Notes: a model not told the origin generated them from the letters alone. DNA of 8,765 nucleotides from an uncultured Collinsella sp. (GCA_902495265.1 CABUWR010000041.1:1-8765); one strand, 5' to 3'. Numbered from the stretch's first letter, positions 1 to 7,025 are shown. Translations and numbers: made by a program.

Positions 1-2
1 TC

Positions 3-104
3 GAGGACGGCCGTCTTTCCGATATCGCTCCGACCATGCTCACCATGGCTGGTATTGAGCCTTCCGCCGAGATGACGGGCCGCGTGCTCGCCACCGAGGC
101 CTAA
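3..104 (+). CDS. gpmI: Phosphoglycerate mutase, 2,3-bisphosphoglycerate-independent (C-terminal fragment)
   Basis: Only the last 33 codons are in the window; the gene starts upstream of base 1. The visible tail reads EDGRLSDIAPTMLTMAGIEP followed by SAEMTGRVL and a short end, then TAA at 102-104. The LSDIAPTML segment and the later EMTGR motif are the characteristic C-terminal end of the metal-dependent iPGM family (alkaline phosphatase superfamily), which interconverts 3- and 2-phosphoglycerate in glycolysis in the cytoplasm. The downstream secG is a common neighbour of glycolytic genes (pgk, tpiA, gpmI) in Gram-positive bacteria, which supports the call. Catalytic serine and metal ligands lie outside the window, so activity cannot be judged. 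Confidence 0.85.
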   Translation, partial: EDGRLSDIAPTMLTMAGIEPSAEMTGRVLATEA

Positions 105-129
105 GAGAAAACAAATACCGTTTTCTAGT

Positions 130-164
130 AAGGGGGTTGTCCACAACCGGACAACCCCCTTTTT
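130..164 (+). terminator. Intrinsic terminator after gpmI
   Basis: A perfect 13-bp stem (130-142 with 149-161) encloses the six-base loop ACAACC and runs into a T-tract at 160-164. It starts 25 bases after the gpmI stop. The A-start and T-end of the stem could also terminate weakly on the other strand, but no minus-strand gene is seen nearby. It separates gpmI from secG transcriptionally. Confidence 0.92.
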
Positions 165-226
165 GGTATTTCTGCCATTTCCACCCCGTCCTTGAGTGGC
201 AGGTAGGGGAGAGCGGGGGATTGTGG

Positions 227-232
227 TACAGT
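227..232 (+). promoter_or_regulatory. Possible -10 element of the secG promoter
   Basis: Because a strong terminator ends gpmI transcription at about 164, secG needs a promoter between 165 and 255. The best -10-like hexamer is TACAGT (TAnnnT type), which would give a leader of about 30 bases. No good -35 box is found at 16-18 bases upstream, so this is only a candidate. Confidence 0.25.
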
Positions 233-268
233 ACTGGAGTTTGAACTGTTCTATTAAGGAGCTTATCT

Positions 269-523
269 ATGGGTCCGTTCCAGATTCTTCTGTTTGTCGT
301 TTGGGCTGTCTCTGCCGTGGCGCTGACGATTCTCGTCCTGATGCATTCCGGTAAGGGCACCGGCGTTTCGGATATGATCGCTAGCTCGCTGTATAACTCC
401 AGCTCTGCCACGGGCGTCATGGAGCAGAACCTCGATCGCCTGACGGTAATTATGGCCGTTGTTTTTGCCGTGTGCGTCGTCCTGTGCATGTTCTTCTTCC
501 CGCAGGGCATCGTCGGCTACTAA
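269..523 (+). CDS. secG: Protein translocase subunit SecG
   Basis: This 84-residue protein is the small accessory subunit of the SecYEG translocon; it assists SecA-driven protein export at the cytoplasmic membrane. It has two hydrophobic helices, about residues 5-24 and 58-77, in the hairpin topology expected of SecG. The loop after helix 1 holds LMHSGKGTGVSD, matching the family signature (usually L-x-Q-S-G-K-G-x-G). The second helix is preceded by NLDRLTVIMAV, like the family's L-x-R-x-T-x-I-x-A motif. The length is typical (70-90 residues). The ATG is preceded by the ribosome binding site AAGGAG at 256-261, seven bases upstream. The gene is monocistronic here, lying between two terminators. 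Confidence 0.92.
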   Translation: MGPFQILLFVVWAVSAVALTILVLMHSGKGTGVSDMIASSLYNSSSATGVMEQNLDRLTVIMAVVFAVCVVLCMFFFPQGIVGY

Positions 524-548
524 GCATCGGCGTATATACGTTTGCAAT

Positions 549-575
549 GGGTCTCGCAGGTGCGGGACCCTTTTT
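549..575 (+). terminator. Intrinsic terminator after secG
   Basis: A nine- to ten-pair GC-rich stem (about 549-557 with 562-570, one G-U pair) carries a tiny loop and is followed directly by TTTTT at 571-575. It starts 25 bases after the secG stop codon and insulates secG from the peptide transporter operon. Confidence 0.85.
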
Positions 576-804
576 GTTTACATATTTGTAACAGAGTCAA
601 AATATCCCCACATACTTCGCCCAACTAAAGAAATTCTCGACCGTTAACCGGAATTAGCCCCAAATCGTGCATAAAATGCGCTACTGTATTGCGAAACGTT
701 GGTTCGTTGTGCATAACCAGCCATAGCAGCGGGCAGCGTTTTGATGGTTCGGATCGGATTGTCTCGACATGTGTCCGACTGAACATTTCTTTGTCCTATC
801 TCAT
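576..804 (+). promoter_or_regulatory. Leader/promoter region of the opp operon
   Basis: No gene is seen between the secG terminator and oppA. The segment is more AT-rich than the flanking genes, as expected of a promoter. The best -10-like hexamer is TAAAAT at 672-677 (five of six matches to TATAAT), but no convincing -35 box sits 16-19 bases upstream. If used, it would give a leader of about 130 bases. A weak six-pair dyad, TCGGAT near 749-754 with GTCCGA near 773-778, lies shortly before the ribosome binding site. No known riboswitch fold was recognised. Confidence 0.35.
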
Positions 805-816
805 AAGGAGGATGGC

Positions 817-2493
817 ATGGCTGATTCTATGTTCCACCAGCCCGTTATGGGTCGTCGCGCCTTTGTTGGCGGCACCCTCGCTGCGAGCTCCATGGCTTTT
901 CTTGCCGCATGTGGCAAGAAGGGCGGCGACGCTTCCGGTTCTGAGTCCGGTTCGACGCTGAACTTCTACATCAACAACCCGGTCTGCATCGACCCCTACA
1001 ATGTCCAGGAGGACCAGGGCACTCAGGTCGAGTACCAGCTCTTTGACGCTCTGACCTCTTATGACGCCGAGAAGGGCGAGATCGTTCCGCTGGCTTGCGA
1101 GTCCTTCGAGGCCAACGACGACGCCACCGAGTTCACCTTCAAGATCAAGAAGGCCAAGTTCCACAACGGTGACGACGTTACCTCTAAGTCCTTCAAGCTC
1201 GGTTGGGAGCGTCTGGTCAACACCAAGTCGGCCATCGCTACCGAGTATGGCCCTTCCGAGGTCTCCTATCACCTTTCCATGGTCGAGGGCTATGACGATC
1301 TGCTTGCCGGTAACGCCACCGAGCTCAGCGGTGTTACGTGCCCTGACGATGAGACCCTCGTCGTCAAGCTGTCTTCCGCTTACGCCGACTTCCCCTTCGT
1401 CGCCTCTCACCCGGCTCTGGCCCCGGTTCCCGAGTGCGCCGAGTCCGATGCCAAGAGCTTCTACCTTGCACCGGTCGGTAACGGCCCGTTCATGATGGAC
1501 GGCAAGTGGGAGGATGGTCAGGAGATCAACCTCAAGAAGTTCGACGATTACTATGGCGACAAGGCCAAGATCGATGGCATCCACTTCCAGGTCATCAAGG
1601 ACATGGAGACCGCTTACAAGGAGTTCCAGGCCGGTAACCTCGATGTCTGCGACGTTCCCGTTGCTCAGATCGACGCCGCCAAGAAGGATCGCGGCGTGTC
1701 CAAGGACGGCTACACCATGGGTGACGGCGAGCGCATGCTGCTCGGCTCCGAGCCTTCCACCTACTACCTGACCTGCAACAACACGGCCGAGCCGTTCAAC
1801 AACGCTGACCTGCGTAGGGGTATCTCCCTGGCCATTAACCGTGAGGCCATCTGCAAGACCATCTTCAAGGGTACCCGTACCCCCGCCGACGGCATTGTTC
1901 CTCCGGGCATCGATGGCTACAAGGAGGGCGCATGGGAGTTCTGCGCCTACGACGTCGACAAGGCTAACGAGTACCTCGACAAGGTTGCTCCTGCCGGTGC
2001 CAACGGTGACCGTGGCATTAGCGTGACGCTGTCCTACAACCAGGACGGTGGCCACAAGGAGATCATGGAGTCCATCATCGGCGACCTTGCCAAGGTTGGC
2101 GTTACCGCTGTCTCCGATACCCCTGAGTGGTCTGCCCTGCTCGAGCAGTACCAGAACTTTAACTATCAGTTCGGTCGTCTGGGCTGGATTGCCGACTACC
2201 CGATCATGGACAACTTCCTGTATCCGCTGTTCCACTCCGACTCCCTCGGTGGCGACAACCGCTCCGGTTACAACAACCCCGAGTTTGACGCCAAGGTCAA
2301 CGAGGCTCGCACCACGGTTGACGACGAAGAGCGCGTTGCTAAGATGCAGGAGGCCGACGCTATGGTCGCTGCCGACTGCCCGGTCATCCCGGTGATGTTC
2401 TACACGCACACCATCGCCGGCTCCGATCGCATCAAGCACCTCTATGTCGATCCGCAGAAGCACGCCGATCTGGGTACCGCTGAGCTCGCTTAA
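817..2493 (+). CDS. oppA: Peptide ABC transporter substrate-binding lipoprotein (SBP_bac_5 family)
   Basis: This 558-residue extracytoplasmic solute-binding protein should capture oligopeptides and deliver them to the OppB/OppC channel. The N-terminus has a twin-arginine motif (GRRAFVGG, arginines 13-14), a short hydrophobic stretch, and the lipobox LAAC with cysteine at residue 32, so it is predicted to leave by the Tat route and become a lipid-anchored lipoprotein. A Gly/Ser-rich linker follows. The mature start, with DALTSYDAEKGEIVPLACES and FTFKIKKAKFHNGDDV, is the classic N-terminal pattern of cluster C binding proteins, and the length is usual for OppA/DppA. The start at 817 is chosen because AAGGAGG lies at 805-811, five bases upstream; an in-frame ATG at 769 has no such site. 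Family assignment is firm. Whether the ligand is oligopeptide, dipeptide or another solute cannot be read from the sequence. It is the first gene of the operon. Confidence 0.92.
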   Translation: MADSMFHQPVMGRRAFVGGTLAASSMAFLAACGKKGGDASGSESGSTLNFYINNPVCIDPYNVQEDQGTQVEYQLFDALTSYDAEKGEIVPLACESFEANDDATEFTFKIKKAKFHNGDDVTSKSFKLGWERLVNTKSAIATEYGPSEVSYHLSMVEGYDDLLAGNATELSGVTCPDDETLVVKLSSAYADFPFVASHPALAPVPECAESDAKSFYLAPVGNGPFMMDGKWEDGQEINLKKFDDYYGDKAKIDGIHFQVIKDMETAYKEFQAGNLDVCDVPVAQIDAAKKDRGVSKDGYTMGDGERMLLGSEPSTYYLTCNNTAEPFNNADLRRGISLAINREAICKTIFKGTRTPADGIVPPGIDGYKEGAWEFCAYDVDKANEYLDKVAPAGANGDRGISVTLSYNQDGGHKEIMESIIGDLAKVGVTAVSDTPEWSALLEQYQNFNYQFGRLGWIADYPIMDNFLYPLFHSDSLGGDNRSGYNNPEFDAKVNEARTTVDDEERVAKMQEADAMVAADCPVIPVMFYTHTIAGSDRIKHLYVDPQKHADLGTAELA

Positions 2494-2589
2494 GAGTTTG
2501 CAGCTTCCGTGAGGGTCAAGTATTTACGTAGACCTCATGGGAAACATACAGTTCTCCCTAACCTGGGGTAAACTGGCTGATGGTAATTT

Positions 2590-2622
2590 TGGGATGCCGG
2601 TCTGGCGATCGGCATCCCATTT
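2590..2622 (+). terminator. Intercistronic hairpin between oppA and oppB (attenuator or mRNA stabiliser)
   Basis: A perfect ten-pair stem (2590-2599 with 2610-2619) closes a ten-base loop and is followed by only TTT before AGG. The weak T-tract argues for partial termination or protection of the oppA message from 3' decay. Either would give more binding protein than permease, as in many binding-protein operons. It is the only sizeable gap in the operon (156 bases). Confidence 0.6.
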
Positions 2623-2649
2623 AGGTTAATCCCTAGATAGGGGAGTGGT

Positions 2650-3687
2650 ATGGGTAAGTACATCGTTAAACGTGTGCTTCAGTTCATCCCGGTGTTTTTG
2701 GGCGTTACGCTGATTCTGTTCGCCCTCCAGAATATCGTGCCGGGAGATCCGATCAAGCTGATCGGTGGAGACAAGGCTCTGTCCCCCGAGGTGGAGCTTC
2801 AGCTTCGCGTTCGCTATCACCTGGTCCAGACGGACGAGGACGGCAACGCGATCCTTGACGAGAACGGCGACCCCGTTCAAACGTCGCTCGTGGACCGTTA
2901 CTTGTATTACATGAACGGCCTGCTTCATGGCGATCTGGGCAATTCGTATCAGCGCAAGCTGCCGGTTACGGAAATTTTTGCCCAGAAGTATCCGTATACG
3001 GTCAAACTTGCCGCGTGCGCCATCGTGCTCGAGGCAATCATGGGTATCGGTGCGGGTATCATTTCGGCGGTAAAGCGTTATTCCTTCTGGGATATTTTGG
3101 TAACGCTCACCACGTCGATCCTCGTTGCGGTCCCGGCCTTCTGGCTCGGTATGTTGTTGCAGCTGTTCTTTGGCGTCATCCTCAAGGACGCCACGGGCGG
3201 TGCAATCTCCATGCCGATCTCGGGTGCCGGCGGTTCCAGCTCTCAGTATCAGGATTGGATGCACTATGTGCTTCCGACCATTACGCTGGCTTCGGTTTCG
3301 ACCGCTTACGCTGCCCGCATTATGCGCTCGCAGCTGCTTGACGTCATGAACCAGGATTACATCCGTACGGCAAAGGCCAAGGGTCTCTCCAATCGTGCGA
3401 TCATCATCAAGCATGCGCTTAAGAATGCACTCATCCCCGTCGTTACCTATATTGGTGTCGACTTTGGCGGCATGCTTTCGGGCGCCATCCTGACCGAGAC
3501 GGTCTTTAACTGGCCCGGTATCGGCTATGAGGTCTATCGCGCCATTAGCATGCGTGACTGGCCCATCGTTATGGGCGGCGTTACGCTCATCGTTGTCGTC
3601 GTCATGGTGATCAACCTGCTCGTCGACATTAGCTATGCATTCCTCGACCCGCGCATCCGCCTTGGCGGTCCGTCGGATAAGGCCTAA
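2650..3687 (+). CDS. oppB: Peptide ABC transporter permease, OppB/DppB type
   Basis: This 345-residue inner-membrane permease forms half of the translocation pore with OppC. The opening MGKYIVKRVLQFIPVFLGVT, first transmembrane helix (about 9-30) and following PGDP motif are diagnostic of the DppB family. The binding-protein-dependent transport domain covers about residues 115-335, with several hydrophobic helices. The cytoplasmic EAA loop that docks the ATPase is visible as DYIRTAKAKGLSNRAIIIKH (236-255) followed by ALKNALIP. The extracytoplasmic loop after helix 1 carries a roughly 20-residue acidic insertion (about 60-79, rich in D, N, E and G) that common OppB proteins lack. The ATG follows GGGGAG at 2640-2645. 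The gene ends 14 bases before oppC. Confidence 0.93.
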   Translation: MGKYIVKRVLQFIPVFLGVTLILFALQNIVPGDPIKLIGGDKALSPEVELQLRVRYHLVQTDEDGNAILDENGDPVQTSLVDRYLYYMNGLLHGDLGNSYQRKLPVTEIFAQKYPYTVKLAACAIVLEAIMGIGAGIISAVKRYSFWDILVTLTTSILVAVPAFWLGMLLQLFFGVILKDATGGAISMPISGAGGSSSQYQDWMHYVLPTITLASVSTAYAARIMRSQLLDVMNQDYIRTAKAKGLSNRAIIIKHALKNALIPVVTYIGVDFGGMLSGAILTETVFNWPGIGYEVYRAISMRDWPIVMGGVTLIVVVVMVINLLVDISYAFLDPRIRLGGPSDKA

Positions 3688-3701
3688 GGGAGGTACGTCT
3701 C

Positions 3702-4637
3702 ATGCAGGAAACTGATTCTCAGTCTCAGGAGCAGGCTACCGCCACCAAGGCCGCATCTGCTCCCGCGAAGTCCCGCACGCTGTGGGGCGACGCTTTTAAG
3801 CGTCTTCGTAAGAACAAGCTCGCCGTTATCGGTGTCTGCTGGATCATCATCGTCGTTGTGGTTGCCCTGACCGCAGATCTGTGGGCTAAGCCCTGGCTCG
3901 GTTCTCCGACGGCTTCCGACTCGACCACCATGGCCGAGACGTCGCTGCTGGCTCCGTGTGCAGAGCATCCGTTTGGCACCGACGCCCTTGGTCGTGACAT
4001 TCTCGTCCGCGTTATCTACGGTGCGCGCGTTTCGCTGTCTGTCGGAATTATGGCCACCGCGATTTCCACGCTGATCGGTCTGGTCATGGGTGCTCTGGCC
4101 GGTTTCTACGGCGGCATCTGGGATACGATCATCATGCGCTGTGCGGACATCTTCCTGGCGTTCCCGTACGTGCTGTTCGTTGTCGCCATGATCGCCGTTA
4201 TCGGCCGCGGTCTTCAGAACGTCTTTATCGCCATCGGTATTCTCGGCTGGCCTTCGATTGCGCGCGTCTTCCGCTCTGCGATCTTGACCGTCAAGGAAAA
4301 CGACTATGTTGATGCTGCGCGCGCGATGGGTGCATCCGATGCTCGTATCGTCGTACGTCACATCTTCCCGAACTCCGTCGCCTCCATCGTGGTCTACGCG
4401 ACCATGAACATTGGTGGCGCCATTCTGACCGAGTCCGCTCTGTCCTTCCTCGGCATGGGCGTTATTCCGCCTACGCCTTCGTGGGGCTCCATGATTCAGG
4501 ACGGTCAGCAGTATCTGCTGACTGCTCCCTGGATGATGATCATGCCCGGTCTGGCAATTCTCTCGACGGTGCTCGCCTTCACCCTGCTGGGTGACGGTTT
4601 GCGCGACGCCCTCGACGTCAAGATGAAGGACGCATAA
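3702..4637 (+). CDS. oppC: Peptide ABC transporter permease, OppC/DppC type
   Basis: This 311-residue protein is the second pore-forming subunit. It has a hydrophilic, Ala/Ser/Gln-rich cytoplasmic N-terminus (1-25), a first transmembrane helix at about 39-59, then the OppC hallmark HPFGTDALGRDILVRVIYGA (89-108). The transport domain with its further helices runs from about 110 to 302. The EAA loop for ATPase docking is at 201-224 (DYVDAARAMGASDARIVVRH then IFPN). The C-terminal LLGDGLRDALD motif is also typical of the family. The length is normal. A ribosome binding site GGGAGG lies at 3688-3693. It ends two bases before the oppD start, implying translational coupling. Confidence 0.93.
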   Translation: MQETDSQSQEQATATKAASAPAKSRTLWGDAFKRLRKNKLAVIGVCWIIIVVVVALTADLWAKPWLGSPTASDSTTMAETSLLAPCAEHPFGTDALGRDILVRVIYGARVSLSVGIMATAISTLIGLVMGALAGFYGGIWDTIIMRCADIFLAFPYVLFVVAMIAVIGRGLQNVFIAIGILGWPSIARVFRSAILTVKENDYVDAARAMGASDARIVVRHIFPNSVASIVVYATMNIGGAILTESALSFLGMGVIPPTPSWGSMIQDGQQYLLTAPWMMIMPGLAILSTVLAFTLLGDGLRDALDVKMKDA

Positions 4638-4639
4638 GG

Positions 4640-5731
4640 ATGAAGAAGAACAAGAACTATGTGGACCTGAAGGACCAGCCGGTTCCCGAGGGCCAGCATC
4701 TGCTCGAGGTCGATGACCTTAAGATGTATTTCCACACCGAGGATGGCGTTGTTCGCGCTGTCGACGGTGTCTCCTACACGCTCGATCGCGGCGAGACCCT
4801 GGGCGTCGTCGGTGAGTCCGGCTCCGGTAAGTCCGTGACCGCCATGACCATCATGGGCCTCATCTCGATGCCTCCGGGAAAGATTGAGGGCGGCGACGTT
4901 CGCTATCGCGGTCGTTCTATCCTCGAAATGACCGAGGAAGAGATGCAGCACATTCGCGGTAACGATATCGCGATGATCTTCCAGGATCCTATGACCTCCT
5001 TGAACCCGGTCTATAAGATCGGCAAGCAGGTGGGCGAGGGTCTTCGTCTGCACCGTGGCTACTCCAAGCAGGAGGCGCTCAAGCGCGCTACCGAGCTTTT
5101 GGACCTCGTGGGTATCCCCGAGCCCGAGAAGCGCGTCAATGAGTATCCGCACCAGTTCTCTGGCGGTATGCGTCAGCGAGTCATGATTGCCATGGCTCTT
5201 GCCTGCGATCCCGATATTCTGATTGCCGACGAGCCCACGACGGCTCTGGACGTTACCATTCAGGCTCAGATTATCGAGCTCATGCAGGAAATGCAGGAGA
5301 AGAACGGCAACGCCATCATCATGATTACCCATGACCTGGGCGTCGTTGCCGATATGGCCGATAAGATCATGGTTATGTACGCCGGCCGTCCCGTCGAGTT
5401 CGGTACTGCTGAGGAAATCTTCTACGAGAGCCGCCACCCCTACACCTGGGGCCTTATCCGCTCCATCCCGGAGCAGGCCATCGAAGAGAAGAAGCCGCTT
5501 ACGCCGATTCACGGCAACCCGCCTTCGCTCATGAACCTGCCTGAGGGCTGCGTCTTCTCTCCTCGTTGCCCCTATGCGACGGACAAGTGCCGCAAGCAGC
5601 GCCCCGAGCGCGTTGTCACCGAGTCTGGTCATTACTCTGCGTGCCACTACTCCGGTGACCCCGAGTTCCTCAAGAACGCTCCTGAGACGTCCCGTACGCG
5701 CAAGGATTCCAAGAAGGGAGGCGAGGCGTAA
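4640..5731 (+). CDS. oppD: Peptide ABC transporter ATP-binding protein, OppD/DppD type
   Basis: This 363-residue cytoplasmic ATPase pairs with OppF to energise import. After a charged N-terminal extension of about 20 residues come Walker A GESGSGKS (58-65), the Q-loop in QDPMTSLNP (Q115), signature SGGMRQR (174-180), Walker B ILIADE (193-198) and H-loop histidine 231, so all catalytic elements are intact. The C-terminal oligopeptide-transporter domain (about 250-340) includes PYTWGL and cysteines 304, 310, 317 and 335. Such a four-cysteine set was found to hold a 4Fe-4S cluster in a structurally studied bacterial DppD; assigning a cluster here is inference. The start two bases after oppC has a GAAGGA site nine bases upstream, inside the oppC end. 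The stop TAA shares one base with the oppF ATG. Confidence 0.94.
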   Translation: MKKNKNYVDLKDQPVPEGQHLLEVDDLKMYFHTEDGVVRAVDGVSYTLDRGETLGVVGESGSGKSVTAMTIMGLISMPPGKIEGGDVRYRGRSILEMTEEEMQHIRGNDIAMIFQDPMTSLNPVYKIGKQVGEGLRLHRGYSKQEALKRATELLDLVGIPEPEKRVNEYPHQFSGGMRQRVMIAMALACDPDILIADEPTTALDVTIQAQIIELMQEMQEKNGNAIIMITHDLGVVADMADKIMVMYAGRPVEFGTAEEIFYESRHPYTWGLIRSIPEQAIEEKKPLTPIHGNPPSLMNLPEGCVFSPRCPYATDKCRKQRPERVVTESGHYSACHYSGDPEFLKNAPETSRTRKDSKKGGEA

Positions 5732-6759
5732 TGGCAGATACCAACGAGCGTACTCCGCTGCTGAAGGTCGAGCACCTCTCTAAGGAGTTTCCCGCTGAGT
5801 CCGGCATGTTCGCCAAGCGCTTCTCCAAGCGTGTCGTCTCTGCAGTGAATGACATTTCGTTCGAGATTTATCCGGGCGAGACTTTTGGCCTGGTCGGCGA
5901 GTCTGGTTGCGGTAAGTCCACCACGGGCCGCACCATCATGCGCCTGACCAAGCCGACGGCAGGCAAAGTGTTCTTCCAGGGCAAAGACGTTGCCGAGATG
6001 AGCAAGCATGAGATCAAGGACATGCGTCGCGAGATGCAGTTTATCTTCCAGGATCCTTATGCTTCGCTGAATCCCCGTATGACCATCGGCGAGATCGTCT
6101 CCGAGCCCATGACCATTCACGGCGTGGGCACCAAGGAAGAGCGCATTGAGCGTGTCCGCGAGCTTCTCGACGTTGTCGGACTGAACCCCGAGCACATCAA
6201 CCGTTATCCTCATGAGTTCTCCGGCGGTCAGCGTCAGCGTGTCGGCATTGCCCGCGCGTTCGCTCTGAAGCCCAAGCTGATCATCTGCGACGAGCCTGTC
6301 TCTGCACTTGACGTTTCCATTCAGGCCCAGGTTTTGAACCTGCTAAAGGAGCTTCAGGATAAGTTCGGTACGGCTTATCTCTTCATTGCTCACGACCTCT
6401 CTGTCGTACAGCATATCTCCGACCGTGTTGCCGTTATGTATCTGGGTAAGATGGTCGAGGTTTCGGACTGGAAGACGCTCTACAGCGAGCCTCACCATCC
6501 GTACACGCAGTCGCTGCTGTCTGCCGTGCCGGTGCCCGATCCTGATATCCAGAAGACCCGCAAGCGTATCATCCTCGCCGGCGATCCGCCGTCGCCGCTG
6601 GATCCGCCGACCGGCTGCCGTTTCCACACGCGCTGCCCGATCGCGCAGGGCATCTGCTCCGAGAAGCTTCCCGAGTTTAAGGAAGTTGCCCCGGGCCACT
6701 GCTGCGCGTGCCACTTCGCGGAGCCGTTCCCGATCAAGGAATCGCACATCGACCTGTAG
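5731..6759 (+). CDS. oppF: Peptide ABC transporter ATP-binding protein, OppF/DppF type
   Basis: This 342-residue protein is the second cytoplasmic ATPase of the importer. Walker A GESGCGKST lies at 56-64, the Q-loop in QDPYASLNP (Q107), signature SGGQRQR (164-170), Walker B LIICDE (183-188) and the H-loop histidine at 221. The C-terminal domain has the family motif HHPYTQSLLSAVPVPDP (255-271) and a cysteine set (296, 302, 309, then 324, 325 and 327) matching the one in OppD. The sequence GCGKST and the YTQ-SLLSAVP wording favour OppF over OppD. The ATG overlaps the oppD stop (TAATG), with GGGAGG at 5716-5721 as the ribosome binding site, so the two ATPases are probably translationally coupled and made in equal amounts. 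It is the last gene of the operon. Confidence 0.94.
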   Translation: MADTNERTPLLKVEHLSKEFPAESGMFAKRFSKRVVSAVNDISFEIYPGETFGLVGESGCGKSTTGRTIMRLTKPTAGKVFFQGKDVAEMSKHEIKDMRREMQFIFQDPYASLNPRMTIGEIVSEPMTIHGVGTKEERIERVRELLDVVGLNPEHINRYPHEFSGGQRQRVGIARAFALKPKLIICDEPVSALDVSIQAQVLNLLKELQDKFGTAYLFIAHDLSVVQHISDRVAVMYLGKMVEVSDWKTLYSEPHHPYTQSLLSAVPVPDPDIQKTRKRIILAGDPPSPLDPPTGCRFHTRCPIAQGICSEKLPEFKEVAPGHCCACHFAEPFPIKESHIDL

Positions 6760-6773
6760 TCGGTTGTCTGTCC

Positions 6774-6905
6774 GGGCCCGTGCTGGACTTAGTTTTCAGA
6801 ACGTCCTCGACCATGGAAACCCCCTTATCCTGCTCCTTCGGAGCTGCGGATAAGGGGGTTTCCTGGTCTGCGGAATGTTCTGAAAACTAAGTCCAGCACG
6901 GGCCC
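6774..6905. repeat. Giant quasi-palindrome 1 (29-bp perfect outer arms)
   Basis: The outer arms 6774-6802 and 6877-6905 are perfect reverse complements over 29 bp. Inside lie a five-pair stem (6809-6813 with 6864-6868), one bulged T, a perfect 16-bp stem (6815-6830 with 6848-6863), and an apical GCTCC-TTC-GGAGC hairpin (6832-6844). Only the short segments 6803-6808 and 6869-6876 interrupt the pairing, and these can pair in part, so the whole 132 bases can fold as one long hairpin in DNA or RNA. It begins 14 bases after the oppF stop. Its function is unknown; it may be a dispersed intergenic repeat, a mobile hairpin element or an elaborate 3' end for the operon. Confidence 0.9.
6815..6863 (+). 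terminator. Possible terminator of the opp operon
   Basis: The inner 16-bp stem of quasi-palindrome 1 has the A-rich left and T-rich right ends seen in the gpmI terminator, with a run of five Gs followed by TTT. The T-run is short and lies inside the stem, so efficient termination is uncertain. It is nevertheless the first strong hairpin after oppF and the best candidate for the operon end. Confidence 0.4.
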
Positions 6906-6917
6906 TGCGGTAACTCG

Positions 6918-6947
6918 GCAGGGGGAGTGCGATTCCCTGATCGCTCA
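6918..6947. repeat. Short hairpin sharing modules with quasi-palindrome 2
   Basis: GCAGGGGGAG, then a bulged TG, CGAT, the loop TCCCTG, then ATCG and CTCA. The stem GAG(TG)CGAT / ATCGCTC is the same seven-pair core found at the inner stem of the element at 7087-7211, where it is also preceded by GCAGGGGG and followed by A. A further TGAGCGA at 6966-6972 could pair alternatively with TCGCTCA at 6941-6947. Confidence 0.6.
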
Positions 6948-6970
6948 CTTAGTTTAATAAGAAATTGAGC

Positions 6971-6996
6971 GAGGCCGGAGCTTTAGCTCCGGCCTC
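6971..6996. repeat. Perfect 11-bp hairpin with TTTA loop
   Basis: 6971-6981 is the exact reverse complement of 6986-6996, around the loop TTTA. No T-tract follows on the + strand. On the minus strand it would be followed by the T-rich AATTTCTTATT, so it could act as a weak terminator for minus-strand transcription, although no minus-strand gene is seen. Confidence 0.8.
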
Positions 6997-7006
6997 CCCA
7001 TATAAG

Positions 7007-7025
7007 GGCTCGGCAAAGCCGAGCC
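7007..7025. repeat. Perfect 8-bp hairpin with AAA loop
   Basis: GGCTCGGC (7007-7014) pairs with GCCGAGCC (7018-7025) around AAA. It follows the previous hairpin by ten bases and has no T-tract. It is probably part of the same intergenic repeat cluster. Confidence 0.75.

Noticed and set aside
769..816. Upstream start for oppA at 769
   Set aside because: No ribosome binding site precedes it, and it would put 16 extra residues before the Tat signal; ATG 817 has AAGGAGG five bases upstream.
796..2463. 555-codon open frame on the minus strand opposite oppA
   Set aside because: It lies exactly antisense to a well-supported binding protein; it is the usual mirror frame of a GC-rich gene, its translation (runs of V, G, L, D and R) shows no recognisable domain, and there is no supporting ribosome binding site.
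2498..2526. Promoter between oppA and oppB (TTGCAG, 17 bases, TATTTA)
   Set aside because: The spacing is right, but the -10 hexamer matches consensus at only three of six positions and lacks the key final T.
2830..2871. EF-hand calcium site in OppB (DEDGNAILDENGD)
   Set aside because: Acidic spacing resembles parts of a calcium loop but does not fit the 12-residue D-x-D-x-D-G pattern with the final glutamate, and no flanking helices are evident.
4505..5647. 380-codon open frame on the minus strand opposite oppD
   Set aside because: The + strand codes for an intact ATPase with all catalytic motifs; the antisense translation has no recognisable motif.
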